Source: Dyella ginsengisoli LA-4 (lineage in GTDB: Bacteria; Pseudomonadota; Gammaproteobacteria; Xanthomonadales; Rhodanobacteraceae). From it: a stretch of DNA of 64,000 bases. Numbering within the stretch: position 1 is the stretch's first letter; each line of letters starts with the position of its first letter. The notes under the pieces are model-generated. The model did not search any database and was not told the origin of the DNA. It was given only the letters and a program-made list of their open reading frames with translations. This document shows, piece after piece, positions 35,434-45,588 of this stretch. The stretch spans positions 1 through 64,000 of the forward strand of contig NZ_AMSF01000013.1 in assembly GCF_000334915.1 (NCBI RefSeq), written 5' to 3'. The position numbers were made by a program, and so were the translations under genes.

Positions 35434-37338
35434 TCAGCGGGCCTTGAACAGCTGGCTCAGCGTGTCCGGCTTGCTGGTGTCGCGCACCAGGTGCGGGTAC
35501 TTCATGCCGCCGTGGTAGTCGATGCGCACGGTACGGTAGCTGTCGAACTCCTTGATCAGCAGCTCGACCGGCTTGGACTTGTCCTTGGCCGAGGCGCCGA
35601 TCGCGTCCTTCATGGCATCGGCCGAGTACTCGTTGCCGTCCACCGCGACGATCTTCATCGACGGGCCGATGCCGGCCTTGAACGCCGGGCCGTCCCACAG
35701 CACGTCGTTGATCGAGCCGTCCTTGCCGACCGACAGGCCCAGCGAGTAGGTCAGGTCGACGGTGTGGCGACGTGCCTCGATGGCCTTGGCGGCGTCGGAC
35801 GGCTGGTCGGTGTAGACCAGCTTCCAGCCGTGCTTCTCCAGGCCGCCGATCAGCGGACCGTGGCCATCCAGGCGGCTGCGCAGGAAGCTGGCCCAGTCAT
35901 ACGGCTTGATGCCGTTGAGCGTCTTGACCACGTCCTCGAAGGTGTAGGTGTTCACATTCCAGTCGCCGTTGTTCATGCCGAAGAAGGCCTTGGCGAAGTT
36001 GTCGATGCTGTCCTTGCCGCCACTGAGTTCACGCAGCTTGGCGTCCACGTCCAGCCAGATCATCGCGCCGGCGACGTAGTAGTCCTCGCTGGCCTGGTAG
36101 TTGCGGTACGGCAGCGGCGCGCGCTGGGCGATGGTCGGGTCGTTGGTGGTGTCCTGCACGTTGCGCCAGGTGGCCAGGCCCGGGCGGCCCTTGTCGTAGG
36201 TGGCGGCGGCGTAGGCCCAGATGTCGCGGGCCTGCTCCGGCGTCCACAGGCCGGCACGCGTGGCCATCACGTAGCCCCAGAACTGGGTCTGGCCCTCGTA
36301 CACCCACAGCAGGGTGTCGCTCATCGGCACGTTGAAGTTCGGCGTGGTGAGGTCCGCGCCACGGCGGTACTTGCCGTCCCAGGAGTGGTTGTACTCGTGC
36401 GAGAACAGGTCGCGGGCGAAGATGTTCTTCTTGGTGTCGGTGAAGTAGTCGGCACTGACGCCGTCCTCGCTGGAGCGGTGGTGCTCCAGGCCGATGCCAC
36501 CGAGCTTGTCGCTGAGCGAGACCAGGAAGTCGTAATGGTTGTAGTGGTGCGCGCCGTACAGCTTGTACATCTGCTGCACCAGCTCGCGGTACGGCTTGAT
36601 CAGCTCGGGCTTGAAGTCGAGGTTCTTCGGCGCGTCGGCGAACAGGTTCATGCGCACCGGCACGCTGGCGCCCGGATTGAGCTCGAACTGCTTGTAGTAC
36701 TTGCCGGCGAGCAGCGGCGAGTCGACCAGCGCGTTGTAGGTGATCGGCTCGTAGCTGATGGTGTCGCCGTTCTTCGAGGCCACGTGCAGCGCGGTGGCGG
36801 CCTGCCAGCCGGCCGGCAGGGTGACGCTGGCCTTGGCGGTGATCTGGCGGATGTTGTGGCCGGCCGGGTACACCGAGACCTTGTCCCACTGCAGGCTGAG
36901 CATCTCCGGGGTCATCATCACCCGGCCCTGGCGGCCGCCCTGCGAGGACAGGAACTGGAATTCGACATCGACCGCACTGGCGCCTTCCGGCACGTTGATG
37001 TGGAAGGCGTAGACATTGAGCGGGTCGCGCGTCCACTCGATCACCTTGCCGTTCGCCTTCACCGTGAGACCGGCGAACTTGTCGATCGGGCCGGTCGGCG
37101 AGTGGTTGCCCGGGATCCACTGCGGATACAGCAGGGTCAGCGGGCCCGCCGCGGCGGGGATGGTTTCCTGCACGCGGAAAATGCGCTGGGCGACATCGGT
37201 GGCATCGACGTGGATGCTCAGCGTGCCGGGGGCGTAGGGCGTGTCCTGCACCGGCGGCACGTTGTCGGCGTGGGCCGGAGCGGCGACGAAGCCGAGTCCG
37301 GCGAGCAGCAGGGCGGAGGCGAGAGCGGAGGTCTTCAA
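35434..37338 (-). CDS. M61-family metallopeptidase (glycyl aminopeptidase type) with PDZ domain
   Basis: The 634-residue protein has an N-terminal signal peptide (ALASALLLAGLGFVAAPAHA), an M61 N-terminal beta domain, the zinc site HEYNHSWDGKYRR with its HExxH motif at about residue 308, and a C-terminal PDZ domain (about 520-610). It is exported and probably cleaves N-terminal Gly/Ala. The start is TTG at 37338, because GAGGAG lies 8 bases upstream and the nearby ATG is out of frame. It is the second of two tandem, related genes. Confidence 0.9.
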   Translation of the reverse strand: MKTSALASALLLAGLGFVAAPAHADNVPPVQDTPYAPGTLSIHVDATDVAQRIFRVQETIPAAAGPLTLLYPQWIPGNHSPTGPIDKFAGLTVKANGKVIEWTRDPLNVYAFHINVPEGASAVDVEFQFLSSQGGRQGRVMMTPEMLSLQWDKVSVYPAGHNIRQITAKASVTLPAGWQAATALHVASKNGDTISYEPITYNALVDSPLLAGKYYKQFELNPGASVPVRMNLFADAPKNLDFKPELIKPYRELVQQMYKLYGAHHYNHYDFLVSLSDKLGGIGLEHHRSSEDGVSADYFTDTKKNIFARDLFSHEYNHSWDGKYRRGADLTTPNFNVPMSDTLLWVYEGQTQFWGYVMATRAGLWTPEQARDIWAYAAATYDKGRPGLATWRNVQDTTNDPTIAQRAPLPYRNYQASEDYYVAGAMIWLDVDAKLRELSGGKDSIDNFAKAFFGMNNGDWNVNTYTFEDVVKTLNGIKPYDWASFLRSRLDGHGPLIGGLEKHGWKLVYTDQPSDAAKAIEARRHTVDLTYSLGLSVGKDGSINDVLWDGPAFKAGIGPSMKIVAVDGNEYSADAMKDAIGASAKDKSKPVELLIKEFDSYRTVRIDYHGGMKYPHLVRDTSKPDTLSQLFKAR

Positions 37339-37405
37339 GCGGGCATCTCCTCGATGCGGGGAAGGAAGCGGCCGCCGGCGCGTTGCCGCACCGGCGGCCA
37401 GGCGA

Positions 37406-39313
37406 TTACTTGCGGGGTGCGGCGATGGCGTCGAACAGGTCCTTGCCGGTGCTGCGGACCAGATGCGGGTACTTCAGGCCGCCGTGGTAGTCCACGCGGT
37501 AGGTGCTGTAGGCGTCCTCGTTCTTCACCAGCAGCTCGATCGGCGCGGTGCCGCCCTTGGCCGCGGTGACCGCGTCCTTCAGCGCGTCGGCCGAGAATTC
37601 CTTGCCGTTCACCGCCACCACGGTCAGCCCCGGGACCAGGCCGGCCTTGAACGCCGGGCCGTCCCACTGCACGTCGAAGATGCGACCGCTGCTGCCGACC
37701 GACAGACCCATGGAGTAGGCCAGGTTGACGCCGTGGCGCACCTTCTCCATCGCCTTGTCCATCGCGTTCGGCTGGTCGGTGTAGACCAGCTTCCAGCCGC
37801 TGCGCTCGATGCCGTGCTCGGGCAGCTCGGTGCCGACGTAGTCCAGCCGCTGGCGCAGGAAGCTGGCCCAGTCGAACGGCTGCACCTGGTTGAGCGTGTT
37901 CACCACGTCGTCGAAGGTGTAGGTCCGGGTGACGTAGCTGCCGTTGTCCATGCCGTAGAAGGCCTTGGCGAAATCATCCAGCGAATGCTTGCCGTGCGAG
38001 AGCTCGCGGATCTTGGTGTCCACGTCCAGCCACAGCAGCTGGCCTTCCGGATAGAAGTCGGTCCCGCGACGCCAGTTGATCCAGCCGCCGCCGCCGAAGT
38101 AGGTCAGCGGTGCGGCGTCGGCGGTGTCCTGCAGCGAACGCCAGCTGCGCCCGGTGCGGTGCGACATCGCCGCGGCGATCGAGGCGATCGAGTCGCGGTA
38201 CTCGGCCGGCGACCACAACCCGGCGCGGGCGGTCAGCACGCCGCACCAGTAGTCGGTGAGGCCCTCGTAGACCCACAGCAGGTCGTCCTGCATCGGCTCC
38301 ATGAAGGTCGGCGTCCACAGGTCGGCCGGGCGGCGGAATTTGCCGTTCCACGAATGCACGAACTCGTGCGGCATCAGGCTGGCCGCGAGCTTGTGCATGG
38401 TGTCGTCGGTGAAGAAGTTGGCCGGCAGACGATCGTCGCTGGACTGGTGGTGCTCCAGGCCGAAGTGGCCGGTGTGGTCGGACAGGGTGAGCAGGAAGTC
38501 GTAGTGGCCGTAGTGGTGCGCGCCGAACAGCTTCAGCGTCTGCTGCACCACCGCGCGCTGGCCGGCCAGCTGCTTGTCGGTGAGCTTGACGTCGTCGGCA
38601 CCGTCGCCGACCACGTTGAGGTGCACCGGCACCTTGGCGCCCGGATCCAGGTCCACCCGGTTGAAGTGCTTGCCGGCGATCAGTGGCGAGTCGACCAGGT
38701 TGTTGAAGGTGACCGGCTTGAAGGTGGTGGTGTCGCCGGACTGGCTGGCGATCTCCAGCGCGGTGCCGAACTTCCAGCCGGCCGGCAGCGTGACGCTGGG
38801 CGCGATGGTGATCTGGCGGGTGTAGTGGCCGGCCGGGTAGAACGCGGTCTGGTTGAACTCGACGTCCACCAGGTTCGGCGTGGACGAGGCGCTGGCGCCG
38901 AACTCGCCGCCGTCACCGGGCGAGAGGAACTGGAACGAGAGGTCGAGCTGGCTCACGCCCGCAGGCACGTCCAGGTGCAGCGCGTACATCTCGCGCAGGT
39001 CGCGGCGCCACGCCAGCTGCTTGCCATTGGCCTTGATCACCAGGCCGGTGACGTTCTGGATCGGGCCGGACGGCGCGTGCTCGCCGGGGATCCACTTCGG
39101 GTAGTACAGCGTCAGCGGGCCGGGCGTGACCGGGATGGTCTCGGCGATGCGGAAGATCTTCTTCGGTGCACCGGAAAGGTCCACCGCGAGGGTGAGCGTG
39201 CCCGGATACGGCTGGTCCACCGGTGCCGGCAGCTCGGCGGCATGGATCACCGGCGCGGCAACAGCAAGCAGCAACGCAGCGGACAGCAGGGAAAAGCGAG
39301 GAGAACGGCGCAC
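37406..39313 (-). CDS. M61-family metallopeptidase with PDZ domain (tandem paralogue)
   Basis: The 635-residue protein has the same plan as the downstream gene: a signal peptide (FSLLSAALLLAVAAPVIHA), the zinc site HEFVHSWNGKFRR with its HExxH motif at about residue 310 and a C-terminal PDZ domain. The GTG at 39313 is taken as the start because GGAG lies 8 bases before it; the frame is open to 39379. A 67-bp gap separates it from the second copy and no terminator lies between, so they are probably co-transcribed. The two are clearly duplicated and diverged. Confidence 0.9.
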   Translation of the reverse strand: MRRSPRFSLLSAALLLAVAAPVIHAAELPAPVDQPYPGTLTLAVDLSGAPKKIFRIAETIPVTPGPLTLYYPKWIPGEHAPSGPIQNVTGLVIKANGKQLAWRRDLREMYALHLDVPAGVSQLDLSFQFLSPGDGGEFGASASSTPNLVDVEFNQTAFYPAGHYTRQITIAPSVTLPAGWKFGTALEIASQSGDTTTFKPVTFNNLVDSPLIAGKHFNRVDLDPGAKVPVHLNVVGDGADDVKLTDKQLAGQRAVVQQTLKLFGAHHYGHYDFLLTLSDHTGHFGLEHHQSSDDRLPANFFTDDTMHKLAASLMPHEFVHSWNGKFRRPADLWTPTFMEPMQDDLLWVYEGLTDYWCGVLTARAGLWSPAEYRDSIASIAAAMSHRTGRSWRSLQDTADAAPLTYFGGGGWINWRRGTDFYPEGQLLWLDVDTKIRELSHGKHSLDDFAKAFYGMDNGSYVTRTYTFDDVVNTLNQVQPFDWASFLRQRLDYVGTELPEHGIERSGWKLVYTDQPNAMDKAMEKVRHGVNLAYSMGLSVGSSGRIFDVQWDGPAFKAGLVPGLTVVAVNGKEFSADALKDAVTAAKGGTAPIELLVKNEDAYSTYRVDYHGGLKYPHLVRSTGKDLFDAIAAPRK

Positions 39314-39526
39314 AGGATTCACTCCGGACAGATGCCGGGACCGCGATGGCCGCTCCCCCGGCGACAGCCACGCCGGCAACCCGTCACGTCCTGTGGCGCG
39401 GGGTCGGTGTGGATCGAGCGGTCGATGGTAGGCCGAAGGTCATGGCCCCTCCCCCTGCCATTGGTCACACCGGAATCCTGTGCGTGAGGAGGGCAGTCCG
39501 GCGCAGGATGCTGCGAATGACCGCTG

Positions 39527-39566
39527 CAAAGCGAAGCGCCCGCCAGCCTTGCGGCGTGGCGGGCGC
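39527..39566 (-). terminator. Probable terminator of the amino acid permease gene
   Basis: A 10-bp stem (GCGCCCGCCA at 39536-39545 with TGGCGGGCGC at 39557-39566) is followed on the minus strand by TTCGCTTTGC. It lies 28 bp after the permease stop. The T run is weak. Confidence 0.5.
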
Positions 39567-39593
39567 GGATGGGCGCACCAGGCGGCCCGTGAC

Positions 39594-41081
39594 TTACGAC
39601 TTCGCCAGCTCGCTGTGGCGGATGCCGTAGCCGAGATAGATGACCAGGCCCAGCACCATCCAGGCGATGAAGCGCCAGATGGTGATCATCGGCAGACCGC
39701 CGAGCAGCTGGAACTTCCCGTCGGCGAACCACGGCCAGCCGATGATCAGGAACAGCGAGAACAGCATGCCGGCCGGGGCCACCAGCCACAGCATCGGCGT
39801 GCGGAAGCGACGCTCCACGTTGGGCTGGCGTACGCGCAGGATCAGCACCGAGCCGCAGATGATGATGAAGGCGGCCAGCGTGCCGATGTTGACCAGCTCG
39901 GCCACCTCGCCGATCGGCAGGAAGCCGGCGACCAGCGCGGTGAACACGCCGAGGATCATCGTCGGGCGCGCCGGCGTGCCGTACTTCGGATGCACCTGGG
40001 CGAACCACTTCGGCAGCAGGCCGTCGCGCGACAGTGCGAACCAGATGCGTGCCGCGCCGAGCATGAAGGCGAACATCACGCTGGTGATGCCGGCGATCGC
40101 GGCGATCGAGATGATCGCGCGCACCCAGTGCAGGCCCAGCGCCTTGAACGCGGCATCCACCGGCGCGGCGCCGGCCAGCTCGGTGTACGGCACCATGCCG
40201 GTGAGTACCAGCGACACCGCCAGGTACAGCGCCATCGACACCGCCAGCGACAACAGCACCGCACGCGGCAGGTCGCGCTGCGGATCCTTCGACTCCTCGG
40301 CGGCGGTGGTCAGCGTGTCATAGCCGAATACCGCGAAGAACACCACGCTGGACGCGGCCAGCACGCCACCCCAGCCGAACGTGCTGACCCCGTCCTTGAT
40401 CACCGCCGGCGGAATGAACGGATGCCAGTTGGCGGTGTTGACGTAGAACGCACCCACGCCGATCACCAGCGCCACGCCGATCACCTTGATGGTGACGATG
40501 GCGGTGTTGGCGCGCGCGCCCCACTCGGTCTTCACCGTGAGCATCCACGCGATCAGCAGGGTGATCGCCGCGGCGATCACGTTGAACACGTGGCCGTTGT
40601 CCGGATGATGCGGGTCATAGGCGCCCTGCGCCCACAACGGCAGGGTGACGCCGAAGATCTGCTCGATCAGCGCCTGCACGTAACCCGACCAGCCGATCGC
40701 CACCACGCCGACGATCAGCGCGTACTCGACCAGCAGGTCCCAGCCGATGATCCAGGCGAACAGTTCGCCGAGCACGGCGTAGCCGTAGGTGTAGGCGCTG
40801 CCGGTGACCGGGATCATCCCGGCGAATTCGGCGTAGGCCAGCGCGGCGCAGGCACTGCCCAGGCCGGCGATGATGAAGCTGAGCACCACGGCAGGACCGG
40901 CGTTGGCCGCGGCCTGTTGGCCGGCGAGCACGAACACGCCCACGCCGATGATCGCGCCCACGCCGATCGCGGTGAGCTGCCACAGGCCCAGCACGCGGCG
41001 GAAATCACCGCGCGAGCCCGCCTCCGATTGCAGCTGCTCGATCGACTTGTGACGCACCAGCTTGGCAAGAAAACCCATCAT
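39594..41081 (-). CDS. APC-family amino acid permease, cationic amino acid transporter type
   Basis: The 495-residue protein has about 12 membrane helices. The first holds the APC motif TAIGVGAIIGVGVFVLAG, and later segments such as FAVFGYDTLTTAAEESKDPQRDLPRA and the C-terminal FLPIGEVAELVNIGTL are typical of the cationic amino acid transporter subgroup (YhdG-like). It would import amino acids with a proton. The starts ATG 41081 and ATG 41078 both follow AAGGGG; the upstream-open frame to 41147 has no site. Confidence 0.92.
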   Translation of the reverse strand: MMGFLAKLVRHKSIEQLQSEAGSRGDFRRVLGLWQLTAIGVGAIIGVGVFVLAGQQAAANAGPAVVLSFIIAGLGSACAALAYAEFAGMIPVTGSAYTYGYAVLGELFAWIIGWDLLVEYALIVGVVAIGWSGYVQALIEQIFGVTLPLWAQGAYDPHHPDNGHVFNVIAAAITLLIAWMLTVKTEWGARANTAIVTIKVIGVALVIGVGAFYVNTANWHPFIPPAVIKDGVSTFGWGGVLAASSVVFFAVFGYDTLTTAAEESKDPQRDLPRAVLLSLAVSMALYLAVSLVLTGMVPYTELAGAAPVDAAFKALGLHWVRAIISIAAIAGITSVMFAFMLGAARIWFALSRDGLLPKWFAQVHPKYGTPARPTMILGVFTALVAGFLPIGEVAELVNIGTLAAFIIICGSVLILRVRQPNVERRFRTPMLWLVAPAGMLFSLFLIIGWPWFADGKFQLLGGLPMITIWRFIAWMVLGLVIYLGYGIRHSELAKS

Positions 41082-41201
41082 GTATCCCCTTGATACCGAC
41101 GCATAACAGCCGGTGACTATAGCAACCCATTCCGCGAATTTCTTCACGGAAGACTAACGAAATCAGACATTTAGACGGCTATACGGCCAAACAGCCGAAA
41201 T

Positions 41202-42464
41202 TCAGGCGTGCCCGGCGACGGACCCGCTGGACGCACCACCACCCGCGCGCGAGACCCAGGCCAGCGCCAGTGCGCTGAGCCCGAACACCGTCGCGAACGC
41301 CGCCACTACCGGCGCGCCAGGCAGCGCGAACCAGCCGCCGACCAGCAGCGGCGCGAGCGCCAGCGCGGACACGCGCAGCCCCTCCAGCCACGCGGCCGCC
41401 GGTCGCCCTTCCCACCACGCACCGAGCACGGTGAGGCTGAGCGCGATCACCAGCGCGTAGCCGAGCAGGATGCCCAGGCCGGCTCGCGCGGCCAGGCCGA
41501 GGAAGTGGGTGGTCATGCCCAGCAGCAGCGCGAACTGCACCAGGCCGTAGGCGGTGCGCGCACGCGACAGCGGCGGGTCGAAGCGCTCGCGGCCGATATC
41601 GAACGCCGGCTTCGGATAGCGCGCGGCGACGTCGGCCGGCCGCCAGCCCGGCGGCCGGAACCAGATCTGCAGCCGGTCGCGCCAGCGGCTCGCGCGGCGC
41701 GCGTCCTGCCAGGTCGCCCAGTACACCTCGAGATTGGCCCACAGCGGATTGAAGCTGCGCAGCGGCGCCCGCGTGCCGTACACCGGCCGATCCACGTCGT
41801 CTTCCTCGACGAAGGTGCCGAACAGGCGGTCCCACAGGATCAGGATGCCGCCGTAGTTGTGGTCCAGGTAGCGGTCGTTCACCGCGTGATGGGCACGGTG
41901 GTTGGACGGCGAGCAGAACACCCGGTCGAACCAGCCCAGCTTGCCGACCTGCTCGGTGTGCACCCAGAACTGGTAGAGCAGGTCGATCAGCGCGACGGCC
42001 ACGAACACGCTCACCGGGTAGCCGATCAGCGCCATCGGCAGGTAGAACAGCCAGCCCAGCAGACCGCCGGTGGCGGTCTGGCGCAGCGCGGTGGAGAGGT
42101 TGTAGTCCTCGCTCTGGTGGTGCACCACGTGGGCGGCCCAGAGGATGTTCACCTCGTGGCCCATGCGGTGCAGCCAGTAATAGAGGAAGTCGTACAGCAG
42201 CAGGCCGCTGACCCACACCCACCAGGCGTCCGCGGGAAGCACGAACAGCGCCACGTGCTCCACGCACCAGGCGTACACGCCCACGGTCAGCACCTTGAGG
42301 AACACCCCGGCCAGTTGCGAGATCACGCCCAGCCCGATGCTGGTGACCGCGTCGTTGCCACGATAGGCGCTACGCCCCCGCAGCTTAGCCACCAGCAGCT
42401 CGACGCCGATCAGCGCGAAGAACACCGGCGTGGCGAAGGTGATGACGGTCTCGGCGGAAATCAT
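41202..42464 (-). CDS. Sterol desaturase / fatty acid hydroxylase family membrane enzyme
   Basis: The 420-residue protein has several membrane helices and the three histidine clusters that bind the di-iron centre: HRMGH (about 118-122), HVVHH (about 131-135) and HRAHH with a following DHNYGG. Bacterial members hydroxylate or desaturate lipids such as fatty acids or ornithine lipids, and the substrate here is unknown. The C-terminal third (after residue 290) is an extra membrane region seen in the longer subgroup of this family. It is divergent from the efflux operon. Confidence 0.88.
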   Translation of the reverse strand: MISAETVITFATPVFFALIGVELLVAKLRGRSAYRGNDAVTSIGLGVISQLAGVFLKVLTVGVYAWCVEHVALFVLPADAWWVWVSGLLLYDFLYYWLHRMGHEVNILWAAHVVHHQSEDYNLSTALRQTATGGLLGWLFYLPMALIGYPVSVFVAVALIDLLYQFWVHTEQVGKLGWFDRVFCSPSNHRAHHAVNDRYLDHNYGGILILWDRLFGTFVEEDDVDRPVYGTRAPLRSFNPLWANLEVYWATWQDARRASRWRDRLQIWFRPPGWRPADVAARYPKPAFDIGRERFDPPLSRARTAYGLVQFALLLGMTTHFLGLAARAGLGILLGYALVIALSLTVLGAWWEGRPAAAWLEGLRVSALALAPLLVGGWFALPGAPVVAAFATVFGLSALALAWVSRAGGGASSGSVAGHA

Positions 42465-42771
42465 CGCGTCGTTTCCTCGGGGGGATGGCGGTCGTCCGGG
42501 ACACGGTCGATAGGCGATCGGCGCATGGGGGCTTCCGTCATGGTCTGACCGCGATCATAGCCAAGCAGGTGCAGGACAGCCCCGGGTGTCGAAATCGGCA
42601 CCAACGATTCGTCGCCTTGTTACCTGAGACCACCGTGCAGGCGTAAAGCGGCCGGGCGCGCTCGGCTACGAAATCAAGATTTTTCGCTCCATGACTGACG
42701 ACATGCATATGTAAACTGATTGGTGTGGTATTGTCCCGCCCCGCTTCCCGCCCCTATTCCAGGTAGCCGCC
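42465..42771. other. Intergenic region between the desaturase gene and the efflux operon
   Basis: No gene is seen. This is a divergent promoter region; an AT-richer stretch at about 42680-42735 is the likely promoter of the efflux operon. No local regulator gene is present. Confidence 0.4.
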
Positions 42772-44310
42772 TTGCTCCGCCAACCCGCTCTGCCAGCGCT
42801 CCGCCCGCTCGCCCGCAGCCTGCAATTTCTTGCGCTGACGGCCCTCCCCCTCTGGCTCGCCGGCTGCGCCGTCGGACCGGACTACCGGCGTCCCGATGCA
42901 CCGGCGGTCGAGCGTTTCACCCACGATGCCCTGCCCGCAGCCACCGCGATGGCCGACACGGCCGATGGCGATGCGCAGCGCTTCCTCGCCGGGCGCGACG
43001 TGCCGGAACGCTGGTGGGCCACCTTCGGCAATGCCGAACTGGACCGCCGCGTGCAGCAGGCGCTCGCGCACAGTCCGACGATCGCCTCGGCCCAGGCCGC
43101 CCTGCGCCAGGCGCAGGAGAACGCCCGCGCCGCCGGCGGTGCGTTGTTCCCGTCGGTCGACGCCTCCGCCGGCGCCACCCGCGAGAAGCAGTCGGCCGCC
43201 GCCTCGGGCGTGCCGGGCGGGGCCGGCCCGTTCACCCTGTACAACGCCTCGGTCAACGTCGGCTACACGCTGGACCTGTTCGGCGGCGTGCGCCGCGGCA
43301 TCGAGGCCCAGCAGGCACAGGCGGATTACCAGCAGGCGCAGCGGGATTCCACCTATCTCACCCTGGCCGGCAACGTGGTCACCGCCTCGCTGCAGGAGGC
43401 CTCGCTGCGCGAGCAGGTGCGCGCCACCGCGCAGATCGTCGACTGGCAGCGCAAGACGCTGGACATCGCCGAGCAACAGCAGAAGATCGGCGCCCGCTCG
43501 CTGTCCGACACGCTGGCCGTGCGTGCACAGCTGGCCGCGACCGAGGCCACGCTGCCGCCGCTGCGCGCCCAGCTCGCCGCCGTGCGCAACCGCCTGGCCA
43601 CCTACCTCGGCAGCACGCCGGCGCAGTTCGATGCCGCGCCGCTGGCGCTGGACGACGTGCGCCTGCCGCAGGACATCCCGGTCAGCCTGCCCTCGCAGCT
43701 GGTCGACCAGCGCCCGGACATCCGCGCCGCCTCGGCGCTGCTGCATGCCGCCTCGGCCCAGGTCGGCGTGGCCACCGCGAACATGCTGCCGCAGGTCACC
43801 CTGTCCGGCAGCGTCGGCTCGCAGGCACTCAGCGGCGGCGACCTGTTCTCCGCCGGCACCCGTGGTGCCTGGTCGCTGGGCCTGGGGCTGACCCAGCCGC
43901 TGTTCCACGGCGGTGAGCTGCTGCATCGCAAGCGCGCCGCGCAGGCCGGCCTGGACAAGGCCGATGCCGACTGGCAGCAGACCGTGCTGACCGCGTTCCA
44001 GAACGTCGCCGACGCGCTGCAGGCACTCGAGTTCGACGCGTAGACCCTGGCCGCGCAGGCCACCGCCGAGCAGGCGGCATCGAAGCGGCTGGAGCTCACC
44101 CGCGAGCAGTACCGCATCGGCGCGACCAACTACCTGAACCTGCTCGACGCCGAACGCAGCTACCAGCAGGCGCATATCACCCTGATCCAGGCGCGTGCCG
44201 CGCGCCTGTCCGACACCGCCGCGCTGTACACCGCGCTCGGCGGCGGCTGGCGCCGAGACGCCGCCGCGCCGATGGCGGCCACCGCTTCCCCTTCCAACGT
44301 TTCCCGATAA
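42772..44310 (+). pseudogene. NodT/OprM-type outer-membrane efflux lipoprotein gene with in-frame amber codon
   Basis: Reading through gives 512 residues of a complete TolC-like efflux protein: signal peptide with lipobox LAGC (Cys32), GPDYRRP, two coiled-coil repeat halves and a proper tail ending at TAA 44308-44310, directly before the next ribosome binding site. A TAG at 44041-44043 (codon 424) interrupts it after ALEFDA; beyond it the frame continues with TLAAQATAEQAA and REQYRIGATNYLNLLDAERS, which is normal for the family. One C-to-T change from CAG (Gln) explains it. Translation to the TAG gives 423 residues lacking the last outer helix. The start is TTG 42772. This is either a recent null mutation or a sequence error. 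Confidence 0.88.
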
Positions 44311-44321
44311 GGAGTTCGCGC

Positions 44322-45482
44322 ATGACCTCGCGCGCAGACAAGAAGCCCAGCACGGCCAAGCGGATGATCTGGGTGATCCTGGGCACGCTCGCCCTGATCG
44401 CCGTGATCGTCGGCGCCAAGGTGCTGCTGGTGGTCAGGATGATCCACTCCATGCCCAAGCCGGGGCCGGTCACGGTGAGCACGGTGAAGGCCAGCGAGCA
44501 GGACTGGCAGCCTTCGCTCGACGCCGTCGGCAGCCTGCGCGCCGCCAACGGCGCCGACCTCGCCACCGAGGTCGCCGGGCTGGTCACCGACGTCCATCTC
44601 AAGTCCGGCCAGGACGTGAAGAAGGGCCAGCTGCTGGTGCAGCTGCGCGACGGCGACGAAGTTGCCCAGCTGCAGCAGCTGCAGGCCAACGCCCAGCTGG
44701 CGAAGCTCACCCTCGAGCGCGCCCGCAAGCAGTTGGCAGCACAGGCTATCAGCCAGGCCGACTTCGACACCGCGCAGGCCGACTACAAGGCCCGCCTGGC
44801 CGCGGTGGCGCAGCAGCAGGTGGTGATCGCCAAGAAGCAGCTGCACGCGCCGTTCGACGGCCGCGCCGGCATCATCACGATCAGCCCGGGCGACTACCTC
44901 GCCGCCGGCACCCAGGTGGTGACGGTGCAGCAGCTCGACCCGCTGTTCGTGGACTTCAACGTGCCGCAGGGCGAACTGTCGCGACTGAAGGTGGGCCAGG
45001 CGGTACGCCTGCACCTGGATGCCTGGCCGGGCCGCACCTTCTCGGGCCGGCTCAGCGCGATCAACCCCAAGGTGGATACCAGCACCCGCAACGTGCAGGT
45101 GGAGGCCACCGTGCCCAACCACGACAAGACGCTGACCCCGGGCATGTTCGCCAAGCTCACCGTGGATGTCGGCCAGCAGCGCCGTCAGCTCACGCTGCCG
45201 CAGGCGGCGATCGTCTACAACCCGTACGGCGACACCGTGTACGTGGTGCAGCCGGCCAAGGGCAAGGACGAACAGGGCAAGCCGAACGCGCCGACGGTCA
45301 AGCAGGCCTTCGTCACCACCGGCGACACCCGCGGCGACCAGGTGGCGATCCTCAAGGGCATCAGTGCCGGCACCGAGGTGGTGACCAGCGGCCAGATGAA
45401 GCTCAAGAACGACGCCACCATCACCGTCGACAACAGCGTGCAGCCGGCCGACTCCGCGCAGCCCACGCCGCAGGAGCAATAG
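44322..45482 (+). CDS. RND efflux periplasmic adaptor (membrane fusion protein)
   Basis: The 386-residue protein has an N-terminal membrane anchor (about residues 14-38), a lipoyl half (GLVTDVHLKSGQDVKKGQLL), an alpha hairpin with AQLAKLTLERARKQLAAQAISQ, and the second lipoyl half (APFDGRAG, SPGDYL), followed by beta-barrel and membrane-proximal domains. It links the inner-membrane pump to the outer-membrane channel. AAGGAG 7 bases before the ATG overlaps the stop of the outer-membrane gene, so translation is coupled. Confidence 0.94.
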   Translation: MTSRADKKPSTAKRMIWVILGTLALIAVIVGAKVLLVVRMIHSMPKPGPVTVSTVKASEQDWQPSLDAVGSLRAANGADLATEVAGLVTDVHLKSGQDVKKGQLLVQLRDGDEVAQLQQLQANAQLAKLTLERARKQLAAQAISQADFDTAQADYKARLAAVAQQQVVIAKKQLHAPFDGRAGIITISPGDYLAAGTQVVTVQQLDPLFVDFNVPQGELSRLKVGQAVRLHLDAWPGRTFSGRLSAINPKVDTSTRNVQVEATVPNHDKTLTPGMFAKLTVDVGQQRRQLTLPQAAIVYNPYGDTVYVVQPAKGKDEQGKPNAPTVKQAFVTTGDTRGDQVAILKGISAGTEVVTSGQMKLKNDATITVDNSVQPADSAQPTPQEQ

Positions 45483-45588
45483 GGTCCGCCCGCCGCCACC
45501 CAGCTGGTCGCGCCGCGGCCCTTTGCCCGCCATCGCGGGCATCGCGAGGACGATGTATGCCTTTACCGAATCAACCATCCACGCATCC

